Below are positions 24,167 to 31,536 of a stretch of DNA of 35,740 nt, one piece after another. The stretch spans positions 5,973,378 through 6,009,117 of the forward strand of contig NZ_AP018222.1 of the NCBI RefSeq assembly GCF_002368035.1, given 5' to 3'. Position numbers and translations under genes: made by a program. The notes under the pieces are model-generated. The model saw nothing but the letters and a program-made list of their open reading frames with translations. It did no database searches and was not told the origin of the DNA. The stretch's first letter is position 1; each line of letters starts with the position of its first letter. Source of the DNA: Nostoc linckia NIES-25 (GTDB lineage Bacteria; Cyanobacteriota; Cyanobacteriia; Cyanobacteriales; Nostocaceae).

Positions 24167-25138
24167 TCATTCCCCTTCCCTCGCTAACCTCTGAAACGCC
24201 AACAAAGCAGCACCATAAGCAGGCTCAAACCTTGGATAAATCACTTGAATAAAAGGAAACTTCTTAATTATCGATGCTGAAAATCTCTCATGTATTTTGG
24301 ATCTAGTTAGCCATACACTTCCCGTTGTGACTACTTCATAAATTGAGTCTGGAATAAAAATTGCATCAATTACTGTAGATGTAGCTTTTACCAATTCTTT
24401 AACAGCATCATCAATTATATTATTCGCTACTTCATCACCTGACGCTGCTGCTAAATCGACAATTGGCGCTAAAGCAGCTATCTGCTTCACTCCCCATTGT
24501 CGCCGATATATTACTTCTATTAAATCTTCTATACTTTCCAAATTCAGATGCTCCTTAAAAGCATCCACTAAACTCGTTGCTATCTCCCGCCCGTCATAGG
24601 ATTTTAATGCAGCATTCATTCCAGCAACAGCAATTTTATAGGCACTACCTTCATCTCCTAAAATATAGCCCCAGCCGCCGACTCGTTTGGTATTTCCCTG
24701 CTGATTTCGCCCAAAAACTATCGAACCAGTACCTACTGCAACCACAATTCCCACATCATGGCCAATTCCACCAACTAAAGCAATGAAAGCGTCGTTGCAA
24801 ATTACAATATTCGCTGGTTGTAATGCCCAAGTAATAGGTAAAATTTTGCTATTTTGCAACTCTAACACTAAATTTTTTACTACTTCGATATCTGACGCAC
24901 GCCCTACACCTGCCAAACCCAGACATATTGCTTCAATAGTAATAATATTTATAATTTGTCTTGCTTCATTAGCCGCAACCTGAATTGCAGATTCAATGGA
25001 TTTGAAAGTAGCTCCAATACCTATACTCTGATAGTTAGCTCCCCCAGCTTCACCGCGTCCTAGAACTTGACCAGAATCATCCATTAACACGCAGACTGTC
25101 TTACTACCGCCGCCATCTATTCCCAGAACATAAGGCAT
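24167..25138 (-). CDS. N-acetylglucosamine kinase-like BadF/BadG family ATPase
   Basis: The 323-residue protein belongs to the ASKHA superfamily, BadF/BadG/BcrA/BcrD group, which includes N-acetylglucosamine and muramic-acid kinases. The phosphate-1 motif is GIDGGGSKTVCVLMD at 6-20. It also has GGANYQSIG, the phosphate-2 region VVAVGTGSIVFGRN, GGWGYILGDEGSAY near 158-171, and a C-terminal adenosine motif ending RFEPAYGAALLA. Family members phosphorylate amino sugars. The start lies 14 bases after the AmpG-like permease gene, so the two form an operon, and import or recycling of a peptidoglycan-derived amino sugar is a reasonable role. The exact substrate is inferred. Confidence 0.87.
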   Translation of the reverse strand: MPYVLGIDGGGSKTVCVLMDDSGQVLGRGEAGGANYQSIGIGATFKSIESAIQVAANEARQIINIITIEAICLGLAGVGRASDIEVVKNLVLELQNSKILPITWALQPANIVICNDAFIALVGGIGHDVGIVVAVGTGSIVFGRNQQGNTKRVGGWGYILGDEGSAYKIAVAGMNAALKSYDGREIATSLVDAFKEHLNLESIEDLIEVIYRRQWGVKQIAALAPIVDLAAASGDEVANNIIDDAVKELVKATSTVIDAIFIPDSIYEVVTTGSVWLTRSKIHERFSASIIKKFPFIQVIYPRFEPAYGAALLAFQRLAREGE

Positions 25139-25152
25139 AATATCTCAATTAG

Positions 25153-26418
25153 TTAATTATTTGTAAGTTTTGATTCTTCTTTTAAGGGTATAAAAAATAA
25201 AGCAATCATCCCAGGAATTGTAAGCAAACAGACCAAAATAAAAAAGAGTGGATAGCCAAGTGCTTTTTGCAGATAACCGCTAATTAATCCGGGAAGCATC
25301 ATTCCTAAAGCCATAATGCCAGTTGAGATAGCAAAATGGGAAGTTTTGTATTCCCCTTGGCAAATGTACATTAAGTAAACACTAAAAGCTGTAAACCCAA
25401 AGCCATATCCAAATTGCTCCAACGAAACCAAAGGATATACTAATGCTAATGAAGGTTTTGTGTAAGCCATATACACATAAAATATGTCAGGTAAATTTAA
25501 TGCTAAAGCCATAGGCAAAAGACATTTTTTTAATCCATATTTGGAAATGAGTAAGCCTCCTAAGATGCCTCCAAAAATCAGCGAGATTACACCAAATGTT
25601 CCGTAGGCTAATCCGACATCTAATGTTGATAAACCCAAGCCCCCTACTTCCGGTTTGTCCAATAAAAATAAAGAAGCCATCTTGACAAGCATTGCTTCTC
25701 CAAGCCTGTAGAGTAAAATAAAAGCTATAATATTGATGATTTTATATTGATGAAAATAAGAGCTAATAATTGTCCAAAAATCTATTTTTATTTTACTTTC
25801 TAGATCTCGTTGACTATCCGATTCAGGTGCAGGTAAAACTAGGCGATGAAAAACAAATAAAATTGCTAAAATTAAAGCTGAGAAGCCAATAGTTAAAGTC
25901 CAACCCAAAGGAATGTTGTTAAGAGATACTTCAAGCTGACCTGCTATTACTACTAATATTCCAGAGCCGAAAATAACAGCGAGTCTATAAAAGAGTGAGC
26001 GAATGCCTACGAAAAAGGCTTGTTGTTCTGGAGATAAAACTAGCAAATAAAAGCCATCTGTGGCAATATCATAAGTTGCAGAAATAAAGGCTCCTATTGT
26101 TAATGCTGTGAGGGAGATGAAGAAGAAATTGGGTAGTTGTAAAGAGAAGGCCACCAAACCCAAACAGGCGAACATGGCTAATTGGGTATAAATTATCCAT
26201 TTGCGTTTGGTAGAGTAAATATCGACAATTGGACCCCAAAACATTTTGATGACCCAAGGGAAATAGAGAAAGCTTGTCCATAGGGCAATTTGAGCGTTAT
26301 CTATTCCGAGTTTTTTGTAAAAGATTACGGAAACTGTGTTGATGATGACGTAAGGGATGCCAGAGGTGAAATACAGGGTGGGGATGAATGTCCAGGGGGA
26401 GGTTGGTTGGTGTTTCAT
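25153..26418 (-). CDS. AmpG-like major facilitator permease
   Basis: The 421-residue protein has about 12 hydrophobic segments. Its N-terminal half fits the PAT/AmpG branch of the major facilitator superfamily: TLYFTSGIPYVIINTVSVIF, then ALWTSFLYFPWVIKMFWGPIVD and ATYDIATDGFYL with the intramembrane Asp residues. AmpG imports GlcNAc-anhydro-muropeptides during cell-wall recycling; other PAT members carry acetyl-CoA or are uncharacterised. The amino-sugar kinase gene 14 bases downstream supports a muropeptide or amino-sugar substrate. Nothing like a ribosome binding site stands before the ATG at 26418. Instead, the left inverted repeat of the GxxExxY unit ends seven bases upstream, so expression may depend on readthrough from that gene. 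Confidence 0.85.
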   Translation of the reverse strand: MKHQPTSPWTFIPTLYFTSGIPYVIINTVSVIFYKKLGIDNAQIALWTSFLYFPWVIKMFWGPIVDIYSTKRKWIIYTQLAMFACLGLVAFSLQLPNFFFISLTALTIGAFISATYDIATDGFYLLVLSPEQQAFFVGIRSLFYRLAVIFGSGILVVIAGQLEVSLNNIPLGWTLTIGFSALILAILFVFHRLVLPAPESDSQRDLESKIKIDFWTIISSYFHQYKIINIIAFILLYRLGEAMLVKMASLFLLDKPEVGGLGLSTLDVGLAYGTFGVISLIFGGILGGLLISKYGLKKCLLPMALALNLPDIFYVYMAYTKPSLALVYPLVSLEQFGYGFGFTAFSVYLMYICQGEYKTSHFAISTGIMALGMMLPGLISGYLQKALGYPLFFILVCLLTIPGMIALFFIPLKEESKLTNN

Positions 26419-26424
26419 GGATTA

Positions 26425-26874
26425 CGAACCGCAGAGGCGTAGAGAGCGCAGAGAGGGATTAAGAGAGGATGATGCGTTTGATGCCGTCTTTGAGAAGAGG
26501 GACGTTAAAGTTGATGAGGAGAGCTAGGGGGTGATTAGTCATTTTAAGATATGAGAGGACTTGAGCTTCGTGGATTGCAGCTAAATTTTGCACAGCTTTT
26601 AGTTCCAAAATTAGACAATTGGCAACTAGAAAATCTAATCTACCCTTGCCTACTTCATGTCCTTTGTAATTTACTATTACTGACTTCTCAAACTCATGAG
26701 GTATCCCACGTCTTAAAAATTCTATAATCAACGCTTCCTTATACACCTCCTCCAAAAACCCTGGCCCCAACACCTGATGCACCTCAATTGCCGCCCCAAT
26801 CACTTTTCCTGTAAGCTGATTCATCTTCTCCCCCAACTCTCTTTTCTCTGCGTTCTCTGCGCCTCTGCGGTTCG
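26425..26874. mobile_element. 450-bp unit bounded by 30-bp inverted repeats around a GxxExxY gene
   Basis: The segment at 26425-26454 (starting CGAACCGCAGAGGCG) is repeated in inverted orientation at 26845-26874, matching at 28 of 30 positions. The only complete gene between them is a GxxExxY protein whose stop is four bases from the left arm and whose likely start is 20 bases from the right arm. There is no transposase and no clear target-site duplication. The structure looks like a non-autonomous cassette or a gene enclosed by dispersed repeats; mobility is inference. Confidence 0.6.
26459..26824 (-). CDS. GxxExxY family PD-(D/E)xK protein
   Basis: From ATG 26824 the product has 121 residues. 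It shows the family name motif in GPGFLEEVYKEAL (G22, E25, Y28), then RLDFLVANCLILELKAV with D64, E74 and K76, and EAQVLSYLKMT with Q88. This is the PD-(D/E)xK nuclease fold with the catalytic set apparently intact. The biological role of these widespread small proteins is unknown. The frame is open further upstream. An ATG at 26881 would add 19 residues that are simply the translation of the right inverted repeat (RRGAENAEK), and the ATG at 26824 has GGGGGAG just before it, so the short form is preferred. It is divergent from valS. Confidence 0.88.
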   Translation of the reverse strand: MNQLTGKVIGAAIEVHQVLGPGFLEEVYKEALIIEFLRRGIPHEFEKSVIVNYKGHEVGKGRLDFLVANCLILELKAVQNLAAIHEAQVLSYLKMTNHPLALLINFNVPLLKDGIKRIILS

Positions 26875-26939
26875 TTTCCATCAATCCCTCTCCAACCCTA
26901 TGGCAAAATTTATTAGAGTCCTTCCTTAGTTTTCCCCGC

Positions 26940-29900
26940 ATGACCGCAACCATCCTCAATCTCCCAAGTCTCTACGATCCCTTTTCCACTGAAGCCAAGT
27001 GGCAAAAATTCTGGGAAGACAACCAAGTTTACAAAGCTGATCCCAACCATAAAGGTGAACCCTACTGCATCGTCATTCCCCCGCCTAACGTCACTGGCAG
27101 TTTGCACATGGGTCACGCTTTTGAAAGTGCCTTGATTGATACCCTCGTGCGCTACCACCGAATGCAGGGACGTAATACCCTGTGGCTACCCGGAACTGAC
27201 CACGCCAGCATTGCCGTACATACTATGCTGGAAAAACAACTCAAGACTGAGGGTAAGACTCGCTACGAATTGGGACGCGACCAATTTTTAGAACGCGCTT
27301 GGCAATGGAAGGCGGAGTCTGAAGGAACTATTGTTAATCAATTGCGACGCTTGGGTGTTTCGGCAGACTGGTCGCGGGAAAGGTTTACCCTGGATGAGGG
27401 TTTATCCAAAGCTGTTGTTGAAGCATTTACTCGCCTTTACGAGGAAGGCTTAATTTATCGTGGTGAATATCTAGTTAACTGGTGTCCGGCTTCCCAGTCG
27501 GCTGTATCTGATGTGGAGGTGGAAAATCAAGAGGTTAATGGCAATCTCTGGCATTTCCGCTATCCGCTGACGGATGGTTCTGGTTTTGTGGAAGTGGCGA
27601 CGACTCGACCAGAAACGATGCTTGGCGATACGGCAGTGGCAGTTAATCCCGATGACGATCGCTACAAGCATCTCATCGGCAAAACTCTCACTCTGCCCAT
27701 TCTACAACGAGAAATTCCCATCATTGGCGATGAATTCGTTGACCCCACTTTTGGCACAGGCTGTGTGAAGGTTACTCCTGCCCATGACCCGAACGATTTT
27801 GACATGGGTAAGCGTCACAATCTGCCGTTAATCAACATTATGAATAAAGACGGCACTCTCAACGCCAATGCCGGGGAGTTCCAAGGACAAGACCGCTTTG
27901 TTGCGAGAAAAAATGTCGTTTCTCGCCTTGAAGCAGATGGCGTTTTGGTGAAGATTGAAGATTACAAGCATACCGTTCCCTACAGCGATCGCGGTAAAGT
28001 ACCCATTGAACCCCTACTTTCAACTCAGTGGTTTGTCAAAATTCGCCCCCTGGCTGACAAAACTTTAGACTTCCTCGACCAGCAAAACTCGCCGGAGTTT
28101 GTCCCCCAACGCTGGACTAAGGTTTATCGCGATTGGTTAGTAAAACTCAAAGATTGGTGTATCTCTCGCCAATTGTGGTGGGGACACCAAATCCCTGCTT
28201 GGTACGCTGTCAGTGAAACCGATGGCCAAATTACCGATAACACGCCGTTTGTCGTGGCAAAATCCGAAGCGGAAGCTTGGGAAAAAGCCAAATCGCAATT
28301 TGGCGAAAATGTCAAGTTGGAACAAGACCCAGATGTGTTAGATACTTGGTTTTCTTCTGGACTTTGGCCGTTTTCAACTTTGGGCTGGCCGGAACAAACT
28401 CAGGATTTAACGACTTACTACCCTACCACTACTTTGGTGACAGGCTTTGACATCATCTTTTTCTGGGTAGCCAGAATGACAATGATGGGCGGGCATTTTA
28501 CTGGGAAAATGCCTTTCCAAACCGTTTATATCCACGGTTTGGTGCTGGATGAAAAAGGCCAGAAGATGTCAAAGACCAAAGGTAATGGTATTGACCCTCT
28601 GTTATTAATTGACAAATATGGTACTGATGCCCTGCGCTATACCCTAATTAGGGAAGTGGCGGGGGCGGGACAAGATATCCGTTTGGAGTACGATCGCAAA
28701 AAGGATGAATCACCATCTGTAGAAGCATCCCGGAACTTTGCTAACAAGTTGTGGAATGCTGCTCGGTTTGTGATGATGAACTTGGAGACTGGAAACTGGG
28801 GACTGGGGACTGGGAAAGACTCTTCCCAATCCCCAATCCCCGATCCCCAATCCCTCGAATTAAGCGATCGCTGGATTCTTTCCCGTTATCATCAAACCAT
28901 CAAACAAACCAGCAATTACATTGATAATTACGGTTTAGGAGAAGCAGCCAAGGGATTGTACGAGTTCATTTGGGGTGATTTCTGCGATCAGTATATTGAA
29001 TTAGTCAAATCTCGCCTCCAGCCAGATGCAGATCCCACATCGCGACGGGTAGCACAACAAACCCTCGCCTACGTACTAGAAGGGATTTTAAAACTACTTC
29101 ATCCCTTTATGCCTCATATTACCGAGGAAATTTGGCAATCTCTCACCCAACAATCGGCAGATTCGCCCCAAACTCTGGCTTTACAACCCTATCCAAAGGT
29201 AGATGCAAATCTGATAGATTTAGCATTAGAAGAACAGTTTGAATTGCTAATTGATACTATCCGCACAATTCGGAATTTGCGTGCCGAAGCTGATGTGAAA
29301 CCAGGGGTGAAGGTGACAGCTAATTTACAAACTGAAAGTGAAAAAGAAAGACAAATCCTCACTGCTGGACAGGTTTACATTAAAGATTTGGCAAAGGTTG
29401 AAACTTTAACTATTACTGACAAGCAAAAAAGCCAAACTGTTACTGCTAAAAAACCTCAAAATGGGTTGAAAATAATTGGCTTAACTATTTTGGCGATTGT
29501 CTTTACTAGGTTAGGTTTAGCTGTGGGGAATGCGATTTATGAAACTGCCATTATTGGAACTTTCTTTGAAATGGTTGGTTTTCTTTACGCAGGTTGGTTT
29601 GTCACGGAAAATTTACTAACTGGTGAAGCTAGACAAAAGCTATGGAGACAGTTTTTCCAAGGGACAGAATCACAACAGGCACAAGAAGTAGAAAATGCGA
29701 TCGCTGGTGTGATAGGTACAATACAAGTAGTAATTCCCCTCAGTGGCGTAGTAGATATCGAAGTTGTGCGTGCCAAACTAGAGAAAAGCCTCACCAAAGC
29801 CGAAGCGGAAATTCAATCTTTGAGTGCCAGATTAAACAATTCCAATTTTGTCGATAAAGCTAGACCCGACGTAGTTCAAGGAGCGAGAGATGCCTTAGCA

Positions 29901-29954
29901 GAAGCCGAAAAACAAGCAGAAATTCTGCGCGTACGCCTTCAGGCGTTGCCGTAG
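26940..29954 (+). CDS. valS: Valyl-tRNA synthetase with CAAD membrane domain
   Basis: The 1004-residue protein is a class I aminoacyl-tRNA synthetase that charges tRNA-Val. HIGH is in PPPNVTGSLHMGHA (HMGH at 56-59), the editing domain contains TTRPETMLGDTAVAVNP, and KMSKS appears as KMSKT at 542-546. The usual C-terminal coiled-coil arm (VDIEVVRAKLEKSL to the end) is present. Residues of about 833-905, inserted before that arm, hold two hydrophobic helices (IIGLTILAIVFTRLGLAVG; IIGTFFEMVGFLYAGW) followed by ENLLTGEARQKLW. This is the CAAD domain known to anchor several synthetases to thylakoid membranes in cyanobacteria. A second insertion at about residues 617-640 is a translated intergenic repeat. 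Standard bacterial ValRS is about 880-950 residues. Confidence 0.97.
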   Translation: MTATILNLPSLYDPFSTEAKWQKFWEDNQVYKADPNHKGEPYCIVIPPPNVTGSLHMGHAFESALIDTLVRYHRMQGRNTLWLPGTDHASIAVHTMLEKQLKTEGKTRYELGRDQFLERAWQWKAESEGTIVNQLRRLGVSADWSRERFTLDEGLSKAVVEAFTRLYEEGLIYRGEYLVNWCPASQSAVSDVEVENQEVNGNLWHFRYPLTDGSGFVEVATTRPETMLGDTAVAVNPDDDRYKHLIGKTLTLPILQREIPIIGDEFVDPTFGTGCVKVTPAHDPNDFDMGKRHNLPLINIMNKDGTLNANAGEFQGQDRFVARKNVVSRLEADGVLVKIEDYKHTVPYSDRGKVPIEPLLSTQWFVKIRPLADKTLDFLDQQNSPEFVPQRWTKVYRDWLVKLKDWCISRQLWWGHQIPAWYAVSETDGQITDNTPFVVAKSEAEAWEKAKSQFGENVKLEQDPDVLDTWFSSGLWPFSTLGWPEQTQDLTTYYPTTTLVTGFDIIFFWVARMTMMGGHFTGKMPFQTVYIHGLVLDEKGQKMSKTKGNGIDPLLLIDKYGTDALRYTLIREVAGAGQDIRLEYDRKKDESPSVEASRNFANKLWNAARFVMMNLETGNWGLGTGKDSSQSPIPDPQSLELSDRWILSRYHQTIKQTSNYIDNYGLGEAAKGLYEFIWGDFCDQYIELVKSRLQPDADPTSRRVAQQTLAYVLEGILKLLHPFMPHITEEIWQSLTQQSADSPQTLALQPYPKVDANLIDLALEEQFELLIDTIRTIRNLRAEADVKPGVKVTANLQTESEKERQILTAGQVYIKDLAKVETLTITDKQKSQTVTAKKPQNGLKIIGLTILAIVFTRLGLAVGNAIYETAIIGTFFEMVGFLYAGWFVTENLLTGEARQKLWRQFFQGTESQQAQEVENAIAGVIGTIQVVIPLSGVVDIEVVRAKLEKSLTKAEAEIQSLSARLNNSNFVDKARPDVVQGARDALAEAEKQAEILRVRLQALP
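28793..28858 (+). repeat. GGGGACTGG/CCCCAATCC palindromic repeat inside valS
   Basis: Within valS, three or four GGGACTGGG-like units are followed after a short spacer by four complementary CCCAATCCC-like units, so the segment can fold into a long hairpin. It keeps the reading frame (translated as NWGLGTGKDSSQSPIPDPQ). Matching repeats lie between genes at about 15927-15966, 16317-16338 and 35671-35690. Confidence 0.85.
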
Positions 29955-30170
29955 GCATCGCCTACGTGGTTTAGGATTGTAATACTGTAATAGGTAATGG
30001 GAAAATAATTAATTGCTAATTACCCATTACCTACCTACAAATAAGACCTTCTACATTTTTTGAATTTCTGACTATGACCTGGTTTCATTCTTTTAACTAA
30101 TGTTTGCACTTGTTTTTTTATTAAAAAATTTTTTAAATTTGAAATTTCTAATTAAAGCGGAGTAACTCTC

Positions 30171-30605
30171 ATGCTATATCTAGCCCAGGTGCGTAAAAAT
30201 GATTTTTTAGAGCAGTACCAATTACGCTTATTAGCGCGTCAGGAAGTTGATAACTTGTGGGCGATAATTCCAGAAGAGGCTTTCATTCTGCTAGGAAAGG
30301 GAAATCCTATGAGTGAAAACTTACTTGTTTTAGTCGAACTTTCCCCCACAGGCGATATTCAAAAAGTAGAAGATGCTACCGATTGGGTACTCCATTTAGT
30401 ACAAACCTACCTTACCACTGGCATTACACCAGAATTTTTACAGCACGAAGCCGAACGAGCAGAAAATTGGCGACAATCTCTAACGTTGCAAAACCAAGAT
30501 TTAGCGCGGCGTTCTCTGGAATTGGAAGCCAGACGCGAACAAATTCAAGCTTTAGAAGAAAGCCTCAAACGTGAAAAAAATGGCTATCACAAAGATGAGG
30601 AATGA
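30171..30605 (+). CDS. Conserved cyanobacterial protein with C-terminal coiled coil
   Basis: The 144-residue product is soluble. Its N-terminal 90 residues look globular (MLYLAQVRKNDFLEQYQLRL, shortened, then ENLLVLVELSPTGDIQKVEDATDWVLHLVQ). Residues from about 93 to 137 are a charged heptad-rich helix (AERAENWRQSLTLQNQDLAR and onward), probably a coiled coil. From memory it resembles cyanobacterial hypothetical proteins, but I cannot name a family. A GGAG eight bases before the ATG supports the start. It lies 216 bases after valS and may be transcribed separately. Confidence 0.8.
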   Translation: MLYLAQVRKNDFLEQYQLRLLARQEVDNLWAIIPEEAFILLGKGNPMSENLLVLVELSPTGDIQKVEDATDWVLHLVQTYLTTGITPEFLQHEAERAENWRQSLTLQNQDLARRSLELEARREQIQALEESLKREKNGYHKDEE

Positions 30606-30873
30606 TATCAATTGAAAATTCAAAATTCACACATTAGCTTAACCAGATTTCAAAAATGTTTCTGAGTTGGAATCTGTTGCTGAATTTTGGAAAATTGGTA
30701 TGATAAGCTAAAAATTATTTTATCCTAATTACGTGCGCCCATTAGGAAAAATCTTAAAACCAAAGGCTATTAGTAACTTTAGGGTTAATTTTCAATTCGG
30801 GATTACTGATTTGAAGGTTGATTTCAAATTGTAAGTAGAAGGACTAAATTAAACCTAACTTGAAATTACCGGG

Positions 30874-30931
30874 TTTCGACTGCGCTCAACCCTCTTTTAG
30901 TCGGGCTACAGAGCATTGAGCGGAGTCGAAA
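30874..30931. repeat. Inverted repeat (TTTCGACTGCGCTCAA family)
   Basis: Sixteen-base arms at 30874-30889 and 30916-30931 match at 15 of 16 positions around a 26-base loop. The TTCGACTNCGCTCAA motif is a dispersed repeat commonly seen between cyanobacterial genes. Confidence 0.8.
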
Positions 30932-31022
30932 TGCGTCTTATAAATAATTGTGTCCACCTACTTATAAGTTCTGATTTAAAGTAATAAGTAGGCCAACTTA
31001 ATTAAACATAAAACAATAGTAG

Positions 31023-31050
31023 GGTGCGTTGTCGCAAAGCGCAACGCACC
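31023..31050. repeat. GGTGCGTTG hairpin repeat
   Basis: Perfect nine-base arms GGTGCGTTG (31023-31031) and CAACGCACC (31042-31050) enclose a 10-base loop. It resembles a dispersed GTAGGGTGCGTTG-type repeat and may also terminate transcription from either side. Confidence 0.75.
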
Positions 31051-31093
31051 TCAGCTGATTATGAGGAATTTAGGGGCTAGATAATGGAGCCTG

Positions 31094-31270
31094 TCAGGAT
31101 GCCAGTCTTTTTCTAAGCTCTGCCTCTAGCTGTTCATCAGTACTGACTACTACCCGCCCTGGCTTGGCTCTTATGATGCTGAGGAAATATTGAAATGCTT
31201 CTTCATCTTGGGGGTTGCCTTTGACGTATTCCCGCAATTCTTTTTCTGACAAATTTAAATAGTCGCTCAT
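31094..31270 (-). CDS. DUF6887-like small protein
   Basis: The 58-residue product starts MSDYLNLSEKELREYVKGNP, is acidic and helical, and has FQYFLSIIRAKPGRVV in the middle. It fits the small cyanobacterial DUF6887 type from memory. Its ATG overlaps the TGA of the upstream gene (ATGA), so translation is coupled. The NLSEKELREYVK opening followed by a linker and a basic C-terminal helix resembles antitoxin-sized proteins, but no toxin or antitoxin activity is known to me for this pair. Confidence 0.72.
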   Translation of the reverse strand: MSDYLNLSEKELREYVKGNPQDEEAFQYFLSIIRAKPGRVVVSTDEQLEAELRKRLAS

Positions 31271-31443
31271 CCTATAATCTCCTCTCCATTGCTAAGAATC
31301 TCTACCTCAATTGTTTCACCTATCAAAACTACAATTCTGTTTGTTCTTTCATCAAATCTAACCAATTCTATATTCCGTAGCAGGTTGCTGGTGCGAACGC
31401 ATAAACGAAAAAAGGCTTTGAGTTGGTCTATCGTTGGTTCCAT
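31267..31443 (-). CDS. DUF6888-like small protein
   Basis: The 58-residue product starts MEPTIDQLKAFFRLCVRTSN and ends EIEVEIL-like sequence NGEEIIG; its core is NIELVRFDERTNRIVVLIGE. The RxDERTxxIxxLxGE pattern is what I remember for the cyanobacterial DUF6888 family, which is typically followed by a DUF6887 gene, as here. AGGA five bases before the ATG is a good ribosome binding site. Function is unknown; the tight two-gene layout with a 4-base overlap is reminiscent of toxin-antitoxin modules. Confidence 0.72.
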   Translation of the reverse strand: MEPTIDQLKAFFRLCVRTSNLLRNIELVRFDERTNRIVVLIGETIEVEILSNGEEIIG

Positions 31444-31536
31444 TATTTCCTGAAACGTTATACTCTAGCAAATTCTGAAGTCTTGATTTCGCGTTAAGCT
31501 ATCTACAACCCTCAGTAAGCCAAATCATATAACTCC

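Larger units (their letters stand above)
30606..31093. other. Intergenic region with two hairpin repeats
   Basis: This 488-base spacer between convergent genes contains the inverted repeat at 30874-30931 and the hairpin at 31023-31050. No gene is supported. Confidence 0.5.

Noticed and set aside
26825..26959. N-terminal extension of the GxxExxY protein to 166 residues
   Set aside because: The extra residues are the translation of the inverted repeat and spacer, and the extended frame would overlap the valS start. The ATG at 26824 with a ribosome binding site is better.
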